The notes beneath the pieces are model-generated. The model ran no database searches, was not told the origin of the DNA, and worked only from the letters and a program-made list of their open reading frames with translations. The translations under genes were made by a program, and so were the position numbers. From NCBI GenBank assembly GCA_003008705.1, contig PDUO01000006.1, positions 939,295-1,003,294 on the forward strand: DNA of 64,000 nucleotides, in the 5' to 3' direction. The stretch is from Pezicula radicicola (Eukaryota > Ascomycota > Leotiomycetes > Helotiales > Dermateaceae). This document shows positions 21,958 to 33,937 of the stretch, piece by piece. Position 1 is the stretch's first letter; each line of letters opens with the position of its first letter.

Positions 21958-24147
21958 ATGGCCTCCTCAGGAATTGAGCTGCCAGGCTCTGTCATGGCAG
22001 ATTCTGTCGCCCAAGAAAAATATCACCATGGTGCCTCCGAAAAGAATACACGCGAGGAAACGTATAACGGTGCGCGAGACTATGACAGCGAGTCGATCAA
22101 AGCAAACTTCGGTTCGACCCATCGTCAGTTACGACCGAGACATATTCAATTGATTGGCATTGGAGGCACAATTGGTACAGCGCTGTACGTACAGATTGGG
22201 CATGGGCTGATCAATGGAGGACCTGCGAGTCTGTTTCTGGCCTTCACAATTTGGTACGTTGTAGAAATTGAGTGTTGTACGAGATTTCGGGTGCTCTACA
22301 CAGCAGGGGAAAAGCCTGATCCCGCATGCCCATCTCCAAATTCCAACATTTCAGCTCGACCTTTACTTACAAAAATTCCGTGATAGGTGTACCTTCATTC
22401 TTGCTGTTACCAACTGTTAGTGAGCCCTGTCTCCAATTCTTTAGTCCAATGCGGCCACAGACTGTCATACTGATACTACTGTAGGCATGTGCGAAATGGT
22501 TACATACCTCCCAATATCTTCGCCATTCATTCGGTTCGCTGGTCGTTATGTCGATGAGGCGTTCGGTGTTGCTGCGGGTTATAACTTCTTTGTGTTCGAA
22601 GCAGCCCTTGTGCCCTTTGAAATTGTCGCTTGCAATGTGATCATTCATTGTAAGCCCATTCTCCCTATGAACCTAGGCATTTGCTAATGGTGTAACAAGA
22701 TTGGAGCGATATAGTTCCAGCGGGTGGGATTATTGCGATCGTCATCGTCTGTTATGGGTGAGCATCCAAATTTTGCAATAATGGTGATAAAGCAACTGCT
22801 CACACCTGATAGCTGCATTAACCTATTTGCGGTGAAGTGGTATGGCGAGTCCGAGTTTTGGCTGGGTAAGTCTGCCCAAAAAATCATCTTCTGGTACTAT
22901 GAAATCATCGCCAGGCTGTGATCCTCGCGGATTTAATACCAGTTTCATTCGGAATCTGAAATTAAGTTCAACTGACATTTCGCCCTAGCCCTTGGCAAAG
23001 TTCTCCTGATCGTTGGTCTCATAATCTTCACCTTCATAACAATGCTAGGAGGAAATCCCATTCGCGATCGCTTTGGATTTCGCTTCTGGAAAACCCCTGG
23101 GGCATTCGCCGAGCTTTATCACACTGGTTCACTTGGCCGCTTTCTGGGGTTCCTTCAATGCCTTATCCAAGCATCCTTCACCATCGCTGGGCCAGATTAC
23201 GTCTCTATGGCCGCTGGAGAAGCCGAAAATCCGAGAAAAGTCATGCCAAAAGCGTTTAATGGTGTCTTCTATCGTCTTACTGCTTTTTTTGTCTTGGGTA
23301 GTCTGGCCGTCGGAATTCTCGTTCCCCATAACGATGCCGAGCTGAAGGCTGCTTTCAGTGAAGGTCTCCCTGGTGCTGCAGCTTCGCCTTACGTTGTGGC
23401 AATGAACAGGCTGAAGATTCGTATTTTACCCGATATTGTCAATTCTATGGTCTTGGCCTCTGCCTTCTCTGCCGGAAATAGTTATGTCTACTGCGCATCA
23501 CGCTCTCTTTATGGTCTAGCGCTAGAAGGAAAAGCTCCAGAAATCCTCAAGAAGTGCAACAAGCAAGGAGTTCCTATATACTGTGTAGGTGTTACACTTG
23601 CCATCTCCTTGCTGTCATTCCTCCAGGTATCGAACAATGCAGCAATTGTCTTACAATGGTTTGTTAACTTGGTCACTGCAAGCCAATTAATCAACTTCTC
23701 AGTCATGGCATTCACCTTTCTTCGTTGGAAGCGGGCTTGTGAGGCTCAAGGACTTGACCGAGATGCACTACCACACAAAAGTTTCTGGCAACCATTCTGT
23801 GCTTATTATGCTCTTACCGGCTGTTTCATCATGACATTTGTGGGAGGCTATACTGTTTTCTTACCTGGTAACACTTCCATTATTCCATTCGCCCATCTGC
23901 CATGCTGATGTATGATACAATAGGCCAATGGGACGTCCCAACCTTCCTCTTCTCATACACCATGATTGCTGTCTTCCCACTCATATTTGTTGGGTGGAAG
24001 TTATTGAAGAAGACGAAGTGGTTGAAGCCGCATGAGGTGATTTTGAGGACTGCGGAAGTTGACGAGATTGACGAGTATACGAGGACCTACGTTGAGAGGA
24101 TTCCGAAGACGAGGTGGCACGGATATGTTGATAAATTGTTTAGTTAG
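21958..24147 (+). CDS. Amino-acid permease (YAT family, APC superfamily)
   Basis: Plasma-membrane proton/amino-acid symporter. Start MASSGIELPGS at 21958. The N-terminal cytoplasmic tail ends with the family signature LRPRHIQLIGIGGTIGTALY before TM1. At least six introns break the first half; exons join as FTIWCTFILAVTNCMCEMVT, then LPISSPFIRFAGRYVDEAFG, then NVIIHYWSDIVPAGG, then CINLFAVKWYGESEFW, then LGKVLLIVGLIIFTF. The long exon from about 22990 carries GPDYVSMAAGEAENPRKVMP, a conserved APC block, and SAGNSYVYCASRSLYGLA. A last intron near 23870-23920 leads to the C-terminal TM and a cytoplasmic tail ending GYVDKLFS. Twelve TMs are expected. Substrate not predictable. The gene sits alone between two repeat-rich stretches. 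Confidence 0.92.
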
Positions 24148-24998
24148 TCTTTACCTAGTGGCTGGTGAGGTGGGATAAGAGTTTATGTTGAGTTATGACT
24201 GAATGATACTAGATGGGAATTTGTTTGCTTTTTTAAGGAATGAGATTTAACTAGATTTTGTTTTTGACTCTTATAGGAAATATTGCCCTGTTTCTAGACT
24301 AAATAGTTGCTCTTAAGTGAGTTACCTAAATGACTCGCGTCTATCAACTGAAAATTCGTCGTCGTATATCTCGTTATAACTCTAGTTCTTCTAAGCATAG
24401 TCAAAATGCTTATGGGAGTTTGCCGAATACAAGGCAAGGTTTTGGCAAACAAGCTAGCTGTAAAAGATGTGGCATTTAGATTAAATTTTTCGCTAAATGT
24501 ATCCTTGAACAATAGACTGTTATGACATATAGGGAACCTTTGCAAAGGAAGGTATAATAAGTGCTACAATATTAAGAGACTGAGATACCTAGGTATCCTT
24601 TCGGCTCGCTTAATAAGTAAGAGAGTACAGGTATAACTCAACTAATTATATTACGATAATTATAAGGTAGTTTATTTTGGTTTAAAAAAAATATAACTAG
24701 TATATACCTTAATAATTAATTTCTGAGTAATATAAAAAGAATAATAAACCCTATCCTATAATAACATTTTCGCTAGGTTGTACTTGTTAATATGAAAGGT
24801 ACTAGTAAACCAACGTATGAAGTTAATTTTCCTCTTGGTTAATACATCCTCTCTCTATAAATTATGTACAAAACTAAGGCAATGCATTGTATTTCCCCCC
24901 TTATCTTATTACTAGCCTACGTCTAAAGTCTACTTAAATTCGTGAAAACATTTTTAACTTTCAAAATGACAGTAATTTCCTAGTTGACAACAAAGACT
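24148..24998. other. AT-rich stretch
   Basis: No gene recognised. Very AT-rich from about 24550 onward, the start of the transposon-relic island. Confidence 0.5.
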
Positions 24999-25537
24999 AT
25001 TCATTTATTTCAAATTCCAGTATGCCAAATTAGCAAAGCTCTCCTTGGATGTTGTACTCAAATGATGGTTCCGACAGTGCGTCATACAAGTACTTCCTCT
25101 TGATATGTTAATCTGGCCGCGTTTTCAATGTCGCTTGTAATAACTTCCTTGGTAGTTCTTGTGCCTTGTCCTTGTGTATTTAGTCTCTTGTAAACCATAG
25201 AGTTAATTCGAGTTGCTGCTACGTGGAACTTTGGAATCGCTATTAAGAGTGTTCGGATTTCATCGATGTAAGGTCTTTTCGCGTTAGCTTAGTCTTTAAT
25301 CTATGTTATAGTAGTACGAGGAGAATCTACCTATATCTTCTTAGCTTGCTCTAACGCTTCTTGTTTTCTGTCGCGATTTCTTCGATTATCTACAATAACC
25401 TCCCCTTGCCGAAGCCCATCCCAGGGATCTCGATGTACGTGGACCATTCCTTTAACTTTGAGGGATTTTTTGTAGCGTCGACCTTGTGAAGTGCACTGAC
25501 GCGAATCACTACAGCTGATCGCTGGCTGTTGAGACAT
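24999..25537 (-). pseudogene. Unrecognised coding relic with nonsense codons
   Basis: An ATG at 25537 (MSQQPAISCSDSRQC) opens a 68-codon frame ending at 25331. The same frame continues past the stop with only scattered nonsense codons (TAG, TAG, TAA, TGA, TGA) and clear protein-like text such as KRPYIDEIRTLLIAIPKFHV, RINSMVYKRLN and EVITSDIENAARLTYQEEV. No frameshift is needed. Nonsense at what look like Gln or Trp codons fits C-to-T mutation (RIP). I cannot name the family; it is probably transposon-borne or a decayed duplicate. Confidence 0.5.
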
Positions 25538-25572
25538 CAGTATTCAAGCCGAAGGATCATACAGTATCGACG

Positions 25573-26258
25573 CACTAAAGCAGCGTTTTCGACGGGTGGG
25601 TAATTAACTACAAACTAACCTAACCTACCCACCTAAGCAAGTTCTAATTCGTGCCTTTTTCTCACGAACTATGACCTATTAGTTCGAGGCTTTGTAATAC
25701 CTGTAGTTATTGGGTTAACCTATGGGTTATTATCCTATAGACCTTATTTTGATTAATACCTTCTCTACCCTATAAAAAATACCTTACACTTTTGAAGCCA
25801 GAACTCCTAATAAACTAATTAGTACAATCGTCTAGAGGCAAATACTATTAAATTAGCTGAATATATTTGGAGTTGGGTAAAGGACTCTATTGTAGAGACT
25901 AGGGTTTTCGAGCTACAAGATTAGGCTATTATAGTTTCCATTTTATATTAAATAGCAAATCTTACCTTACTTTACTTGATATTGACTCTAATAAGTAATA
26001 TTAAGGATAATTAGAAGTCAGGCGAATTACTAGAACATATAACACTAATATAATAAGTTATTATTATAACTGCAGTTATAACTACTAGTTCGAACTATAC
26101 GCCTTGGTAGTTTAAACTAGTAGTTATTAGGTCTAACTATAGGTTATTATAATATACAACCTAGTTAGGTTAGTTTGAGCTTATAGGTAATTAGGTGGGT
26201 GGTTATAGTTCGGGTTTTAATTTGACCTAACCCACCCATCAAAAACACTGCACTAAAG
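25573..26258. mobile_element. Short hAT-like element with 8-bp target-site duplication
   Basis: The element (25581-26250, 670 bp) is flanked by a perfect 8-bp direct repeat, cactaaag, at 25573-25580 and 26251-26258. Its ends are inverted repeats: left CAGCGTTTTCGACGGGTGGG, right read inward CAGTGTTTTTGATGGGTGGG. The three differences are all C versus T. An 8-bp duplication and CAG(T/C)G termini are typical of hAT transposons. The interior is AT-rich with no open frame, so it is non-autonomous or deleted. Confidence 0.85.
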
Positions 26259-26929
26259 CTTATTCATTTATTTCGAAAAAGTATTCTAGCCGAAGTATCA
26301 TATCAACAATACTAACGGACGTCGTTACCATTGCAGCTATGCTGCTGCCAGGCTACAGCTTCTTTGAATGGAATTTGACTGCCACTTACTGGAATTCTGA
26401 CGGTATCCAAATTCGACAATCCTGACAACAAGCATCAACTGAATAGTTCTAGAAGCGCTTATACTAACCCTAGGCAAGCTTGAAGGCTCTCATCACAGCT
26501 AATTCCCACATCTCTACACTTAACGAACGTCTTATTAAGTGCATTATCATCGTTTGTACTAGTACGGGATTGAGGGGTAGAATCAGTTGGCGAGGTTATC
26601 GCGGTGAAAGTACTTCTTATTCCCGGAACTCCCGCTTCAATATCTTCTAGTATTCAGCCTAATGGGAAAATTGCATGTGCAATTTAAGGCCCAATGATGA
26701 CTTACAATTTCTTGTGATTACGCGGCAACTGAAAAGGTGATAGTTGTAGTCACCAGGAGCGGTGAATAGCGTGTCGTTCTCGACAGGGAACAGACTTCGA
26801 CTCTTCTCGTTAACGGTCATCTCCCATGGAAATGCAAAACACCCGCATTATTTATGTGCCTCCCGATGTGTTTTAGCGTATCTCCTCGCGATAGAGATAA
26901 GGCTCGGACCACTGTGTACGTCAAAACTA
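26259..26929. other. Gap between two transposon relics
   Basis: No gene supported. The first bases after the hAT-like element (tattctagccgaagtatcat) resemble the sequence just before it (tattcaagccgaaggatcat, about 25541-25560), so the surrounding DNA may itself be an older repeat. Confidence 0.4.
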
Positions 26930-28277
26930 CAGTTACCGACCACAATTATTAGTCCTTCCGAAATTAACCCGCTACCTCTATCTCTTATATCTATTATAAT
27001 TAAACAACTACTTAATCAATGGCTCTAAATCTTTGTATTATAATAGAAAAATAGTCTATCTCTAATCTATTAAAATATCTAATTACTTAATACTTTATAT
27101 ACTATCCTTTTACCTTAATACAAGCTTTTACCCTATCTAATATACTCTGTAGAAGACTAAGAAATAACTTATTAGGTAAATCATCCTATACCTTATATAA
27201 GGTATTTTCTAATACAACAATAGCTTCTTTAGATTCTCCTATACTCTTAAGATTAGGATATAACTCTAGAACTCATTTCTTAAGATAGAACTAGATATAT
27301 TCGATCGGGTTTAAATTAGGAGAAAAGGGAGGCTAGTCTATAAGTGGTATACCTATATCCTCGAACTATTTCATAACCCTACGAGATGTATATATTTTTA
27401 CTCTATCCTGTATAAATATAAGGCCTAGTTCCTAGTATTTTAGTATCTGATCTTTGAGAACTTCGATGTAAGAGCGAGAAGAGTAACTATGTTTCTTTGA
27501 TTCGAAGTCTTGATTAAGGATGTAGAGATCTAACCTTCTAATACCTCTAGGCTTTCCCTAAAATACACCCTAGACTATGACTAATATATCCCTTCCTTTA
27601 TTGTATATAGAGATCATCTTTCTATCCTATTTTTAGCTTAGTATTCGGAATACCTATTCGACGCTCCGACCCTTACCTCTCTCTACTGAATACTCATCAC
27701 TCTATATATATTTTTACTAGTCTACGTATATCTAATAGCTTCATGCTTTATACTAAGCAAGCCTTATATATATATATTCCTCTGTAAGAGCTAGCCTCTT
27801 CTTTATACACTAATTAGATATACTATAAGCTCGTAGAATACGCTTAATCGTTGTATATAAATAATCAACCCCTGTATCCCTTTTAACCTCCTTGTATATA
27901 TCCTTTAGATGTAATCGAACATGTCTTAGAATAGCTCTTTCCTCTCGAGTAGAGTAATCTTTCTTTCGTCCACGGCCTTCTCGAGACTCTCCTTTATAGC
28001 GTAAGATGTCGAGTTTAACAGTACTCTTAACTATCGAAATATTGACATCGAAGGCAGTAGTAATTTCAGAGGCTGTATAACTGAAATACTTCGCGCCAAC
28101 GATCTTACCTCTCTTATAAGGAGTCAATTCCTTCTTCTACTTCTGAATATTTACATTAATGATGCCTAGAGGGCGGCGTAGTTGAGGCATTGTAGGGTAA
28201 AGAGGGAGGGTTGTAAAAGAGATGTGGCCTTTTCGTGGGGTTCGGCAAAAAAGACTAATAATTGTGGTCGGTAACTG
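26930..28277. mobile_element. Tc1/mariner transposon, RIP-inactivated
   Basis: 1,348 bp between TA dinucleotides (26928-26929 and 28278-28279). The terminal inverted repeats match perfectly over 25 bp, starting CAGTTACCGACCACAATTAT. A single transposase relic on the - strand fills the inside. TIR length, TA target and transposase identify the superfamily. The TIR start CAGTTACCGAC resembles that of the MITE at 16399-16872 (CAGTAACCGAC). Confidence 0.93.
27087..28190 (-). pseudogene. Tc1/mariner transposase relic, nonsense mutations only
   Basis: From MPQLRRPLG (ATG 28190) to a terminal KY-stop (27087) the frame is exactly 368 codons long, full length for a fungal Tc1-type transposase. The largest open piece (27810-28127) is the helix-turn-helix domain (TPYKRGKIVGAKYFSYTASE, HVRLHLKDIYKEVKRDTGV, IKRILRAYSIS). 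Downstream in the same frame come the catalytic blocks SDE, QDRVKIYTSRRV and the conserved PPFSPNLNPIEYI, so the D, D and E positions are still visible. More than ten in-frame stops fall mostly where family members have Trp or Gln, with no indels detected. Confidence 0.9.
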
Positions 28278-28279
28278 TA

Positions 28280-30646
28280 CAACTAGATACGACACAGCCA
28301 GGGTCTTACATGTCTTATGATGGACCGATTTGAGTAAGCAGATCGGAGAGAGAAAAAGTCTGGGTCAAAATGGAAATGGTGATCGGCTTTGGTCTTGGGC
28401 CAGACAGTTCGGTCCTTTGGTCATGAGGAGCCTTTACGTATAATCCGGTACTCGCGACCACATCCTTACCTCATATGGGATAGTCTCCTTTTCATCATCG
28501 ACTGTACCGTTGTTCCGGTTAGAGGTTCCGAGGTCCTGTAAACTGGTCCTTGATGTGCCAATTGTGGAGTATACCTTCAAAAATTCCTTCGTAAGTCGAC
28601 TCCTAGGCCTAGAAGCGGCTAGATCTCATATAGGAGGTCCAATCTTTGCAATTTGCGCAGTGACAAAGTCCAATAATAGTAGATCTCGCTTTCTATCGAG
28701 TTGATGTCCAGGCCGGTCCAGGACGCAAAGCCGGAAAATAATGTGTCGATTATAGCTGAAATTTGATGAAGGAGGAAGGGTGACAGTGAATTTGTCTAGT
28801 CGAGAAATCATACCCTCCATAGAGCTGATTCACTGTGTCGTAGTTGAAATCCTGATAGCGAAATCATAGTAAAAAGATGTTTCCGCTCGCTTAACAAGTA
28901 GTTACAACCACTAATTACTATAATTCACCCTTTACCACTACCTATGAAATTAATGTAATCTATTTAAACCCCCATCATTTTAGTTATTACTACTTATAAC
29001 ATCTTTATCACCACATCTCTTCTCTACTACTAGCTCTAAACTGCTACGGTTTGCTACTTATTCCGAGTTTATCTCTACTCTATCCTTCTACCAAATTACT
29101 TAGTTCTCTTAACAAGACTAGAATATAATTAGAATGCACAGAAACATTGAAGATAAAAGTGATGAATTTGGTGAGTTCGCTATATTGCCTTATATATCAT
29201 CCAGACAGAAGCTACAAGGTTTATTGACACTGTGCTTTCAATTAGCAACAATACCAAGTCTTACTAAAACACAAAAAATCTGAACAAAGCCCCACTTGAG
29301 AATCTCAGTTCAGGTAATAGCCTCGAGCGGATTGGTCTTCAAAACAATAGAAGATAGTAGAAGAAATTTATCCCTCTAATCTTCATCATCGATATCCCAT
29401 GTTGGCCAAGGGTGAGCGCATTACTCGGCCAGTACACAATTGAATGAAGCAAATAAAGGGGATCGAAGATTGAAGATTGGAGAGATGATTTATATAGAAG
29501 TGCGGGGAGGTACTTGCCGAAGTGAATATAGCTTAGAAGCCGATTCTCTTACTTACTACACCCACCAAAGGAGCCACAGAAGCGCTACAGGTCTGGTGGG
29601 TGAACTTTATCAACACCAGCTACGACCCAATTATCGTCCTAAACGACAGAAATCAGCTGATGTTCTAGCAGTCCCCCCAGATCCCTAACTGCATCTAAGA
29701 CTAAGAAGCTTTGTGAAGATAAGGCACCGGGAGAGAAAAGAGTGTTCATTCTATCCCTATTACCACAATTCTAAGATACTAAACCTACAAAACAAAAGAA
29801 TGACAACAAACGTCCACCTAACAACAACTCACATCCCCTCCCCATTCACCAATATACTAAAATCGCCTCATTTACTTAAGTCCTACAACTTCCACCTTAT
29901 ATACAACCTCAAATTCCACCTATGTGAGTTTAATATTAAGGGGTGTATATAATTTTTTTTTTGAAGGGGGTTTTTGTGTTTTTAGGATAGTCGTAGCGGG
30001 CAGTTAGCATGAGTTTTATAGATATTATAGGTAGTTTCATGAGGTGGTTGTTAAATGGTGCTAATTCACAGTGCTTAGGTAAACTGTTTAGATTAAGCAA
30101 GTTACTTAAAATAAGTAACTAATCTAATGCGCTTTTAAATGACCTTCATACCCTGCATAATTATGCAATGATACCCAAACGCATAAATTTAGGAATGGTA
30201 AATACCTAAGTTAAGCAAACCATACCTACCCACACCTGCACACTATATTAGAGAATGTTATAACAAGTGGATTTCATCGGCCTTTGTATCTGTAACGAAA
30301 CCCTTTACTACATACAATACTTCGTACTTACATGCCTTCTCACTATCTAGCCATCAAGACAAAAACAGAGTAAGTACCTTGAGTAAACAAATAAACCATT
30401 ACTATGCAAAAAAGTAGTAATAGATAATACAACGCTATGCTATGATACCCATGATATATATCTTAGAGATTCTTGTTCTCAACTCCAAAACTCCACGCTA
30501 TGTTTGACTTTCCCTGGCCTCCAAAAAAAAAGTCATCACCATCGTCATTCACCCAAAAATCCAGAATCCCTTCATAATCCTATATCTCCCACATCACAAG
30601 TCTGTATAAAACCACAGCGAAAGAAAGTGGAGAACCAGCTCTCTCT
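28280..30646. other. Gene-free interval right of the mariner element
   Basis: 2.4 kb, AT-rich, no supported gene. A 64-codon frame at 28626-28820 (-) and its overlapping frames are readable but unrecognised. Around 30080-30120 short ttaagcaagttactt-type inverted motifs occur. Confidence 0.5.
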
Positions 30647-33600
30647 CTACCAAGAAATAATATTCTCCAAGATCTCCCTCGTTCCATCTTCTTTCGCTAC
30701 AGCTCGCTGACAGGTAACTCGAACGTAACGATCTGAAGAATGCCAGTCCACTTCCATTATCTGGATTCGCGAAGATTCAGGTATAGTCCATGTTTCTTTT
30801 GTGGTATGGCTGGTATGACTCCTGCTCGATGGGCGCCTCTTGGATAGTCTCTGGGATTCGTTTTCTGTGGCGAAGTTCCAGTCTGTGTGGTGTGTGCCAG
30901 AACTGTTCGACTCCCTTCTGATATTTTCGAATAGACTGGCTGCCCTGCTGCTGCTACTGCTGCGAGATTGGGCTGTGGGTGGGAGAATGTTCTTCGAGCT
31001 ATTTTGGCTTGTGTTATTATCGTCCTCGAAGGACATGCGTTTCGTCCCCTTCATCCTCGCTATCTTTGGTTCTATTACAGAAGCACCTAGCAGATTAGTA
31101 GAAGCGACAGCAGTGAGTCGTGAAAGAGAAGAGACGCCACTTTCTCCGCTCTGACAGTGTTCGGTTGTGCCTGTACTATGTCTCTTTGGTCGCGTATAGA
31201 TTAAATCCGAAGAGAAAGTTGGATCGAGAGTAGATGCCGATGCATTTGGCGTGATCACTCCTGCGCTGCTGTGGTGTCGTGATCGTGTTGCAGAGTACAG
31301 GTTGCTCACCTCGCCATCGTTTCTGCTCCTTCTGTCTTCGCTTCTTGAAAGGCTGCACGCAGAATCTCGGTGTCGAAGATCGTCTCTACGGGGCGCGGCC
31401 AGTGGTTCTGGAGACCCATTGTAGAATGGAGAACCACTTTTGAAGATTCGAGTGTGTGGTTGCGGTGGCGATGGATAATTGAAAGCCTGGTCAATCGTTT
31501 CATGGACATCGATACGGGGAAATGCAGCAGCGGGTATATTTGTTCCTTCCTGTGTAGTATGTGGATTCGAACTTAAATGGTGCTCCTGCCACCCAAATGA
31601 TGAACCTTCTTCTTCAATATTCATTACCCACTGATCAATTCTTGAGACCAAAAGGCTATCCCACATTCCCTCCACCCTCGGATGTTTGATCAATAGGTCG
31701 ATGGCCTCCCTCCTTAATACAGTATCTCTGCATTTCGTTGCAACGATATGTAATGGCGGTACAAATCCTACGTCGAAACTGAATCGTCGGTTTCTCGGTA
31801 AGTTCGAAGTATTGTGCCTCGAAGTAAGGAGCGATGCTGTGCGAACGACGTTCTGGAACGTGGACAAGAACGAATCCTAGGCCAGAGGTGTTAGTGATTC
31901 TTGTTATCTTATGGGGATTACGTTTCCAAACGAAAGTTTGAAAAGAACCGAAAACTGAGAAGAGCAGAACGACCTCCGAGAAGAGGTCACAGAGGAACTC
32001 GTCGAGAGGCTATCAACATGCCAGATGTATACATACATAAACCATCTCCGATCCACTAGCAACTGCTAAAAGTACCACGTGGGTTACTTTGTGGTGCATA
32101 GAGAGAACTATAGCTGCTGGGTTGACGATGTTGCAATTTGCCTCAATAGCTGCGTCGAGGATGGGCTGAAAAGCTGTTCCGAAATCCGCTAAGGATTTGA
32201 TGAGCGATTTGTACGTGCTTATAATGGTAGGATCATCACGCTCTTGGGATGGATGATTGCGATAGAAGATTGTCTGACGACAGAAGAAATATACACGGTC
32301 TCCAAGGAAATCCCAGTATCGATGCGCATCAGTAAAGGAAGAGAAACGTTTCGGGATGGGGAGGTGGAAAACATTTCGAATATCCCAAGCGAGAGGCAGT
32401 GACCCAGGCAATATCCTGGAAAAGAAACATTTACCATTAAGTCGCACAAAAGTCTGGATGATGACGTCTTCAATAGGGATATCGTTATAAAGTATAGGTG
32501 GTGTTGGTGCTCGAGAATGGTGGAAAGTTTGAGGGGAAGTATTGACGGGTTGAATTCTTGTCGATGGAAGTGAGTCCGTGCTTGAGGTTGACGAGTTTGA
32601 TATTGTAGAAGACAATCTTCTAACGCCTTCATGTTGGGGTGCCCATGGTAATTGCTGTGCGTCACCAGTATATCCATAATGCTTCGTAATATCAGAAGCA
32701 ACAGGTAAGTCTCTTGATATATGTACGCCATTGGTAGGGGCAGGCTCAGATGATGAACGTTCGCTCGAGTGCCCGTTCAAGTCCCGCGGTTGATGATCAT
32801 GTATCTTAGTCGTCAAAGGGTCTAGGTATTTATTGCTGAAAATTGAGGAATGCTCCAAAGTCCCTCTAGAATATAACGCCTTTTGGTTGAATGTGCTAAG
32901 TGATGTATCAGACTGCGTTGCATAGACAGACGGTGCAGATCTATTCTCCCATTTTCGAACGTCGACCAGTCGTTCTGGGATGAAATTCCCGCCCTTATCG
33001 AGTCTGAGGTGGTCTTCAAACTGTGTTGTGAACCCATCCAGCCTATGGTTACCTTCGAGTGTAGCATGCCCGTTGCTGAATTGGTTCAACGTTACCGACG
33101 CGTTTGCAGTGGCTAACAGACCTTGTGATCCAGGTGTACCAGAATAGTAGCTTCGAAGTAATTTCAGTCCTTCGTTAACCTGCTGTTGACTCGCCAGATA
33201 ACTGCCTTCAAAAGTCTCAAAGCAAGCGAACAAAATACAAGCTATGAGAGCTGTTCTTAGTTGAGGTCCATTTGACACCGAAATGTGATGGTTCAAGGCT
33301 TGAATCGCCTTAATATAGTGTGTGACTGCAAACTGATGATGTTTTTGGTCCACAGTTTGTAGATCAATGACCTTGCCCTCACATCCAGAAGCAGTTACTA
33401 GACTCTTGTTCAGTGCCCCGATCGCTATGGCTGCATATCTTACCGGCACAAGAACGTGCGCTTCTTGCACGATGAGGTTGGTCCAAAACGTAGGCTCGTT
33501 GTAGCCAGCGAGTTCAAGAGCGGTATGATCGCAAAAGTATTGGAAATAGCAACGTTCTTCTTCGCTTTCATGGATAGTGATATTCGGACTACGGAATATT

Positions 33601-33937
33601 GGAGGCGGTAAACGTGGCTGGATGGGGACCACAGTGCTAGGCCTGGGAGTTGGCTCGGGAGTATAACCATCACACTTTCGTCCGAATCTCTGACATCGTT
33701 CACATTCAGGCTTTTTTTCGTCGCATTTAACACGTCGAGCCCTTGAGACATTAGTTCTGAACATTCCACGAGGTAGTTTGCTTACTTGCAAGTTATGCAC
33801 CCCGACTTTACTTTTGGTTTGCTTGCTCTGGGTCTTTTGACTCTGTCTTTCTCAATCTTCGTAGGCTTCCGGTACAATTGAGTTGGGAGCGTCGTTTCCG
33901 CAGTAAATATTGATGGGGTTGTGAAAGGCCTCGACAT
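30647..33937 (-). CDS. Zn2Cys6 transcription factor (C6-finger, Fungal_trans_2-like)
   Basis: About 1,020 aa, three exons. Exon 1 (from ATG 33937, MSRPFTTPSIFTAETT) ends inside the zinc cluster at GCITCK; a 45-nt intron (about 33737-33786) follows and exon 2 continues ARRVKCDEKKPECERCQRFG, giving a complete Zn2Cys6 motif near residue 50. Exon 2 encodes a Pro-rich linker (TPEPTPRPSTVVPIQ) and the regulatory domain (EEERCYFQYFCDHTALELAG, ALIACILFACFETFEGSYLA). An intron at about 31878-32032 joins SGSEM to DSFLSTFQNVV; exon 3 has PRNRRFSFDVGFVPPLHIVA and a long Ser-rich tail ending LENIISW. A nuclear regulator with unknown targets. It is divergent, 3 kb away, from the DOPA dioxygenase-like gene, too far to infer control. 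Confidence 0.9.
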
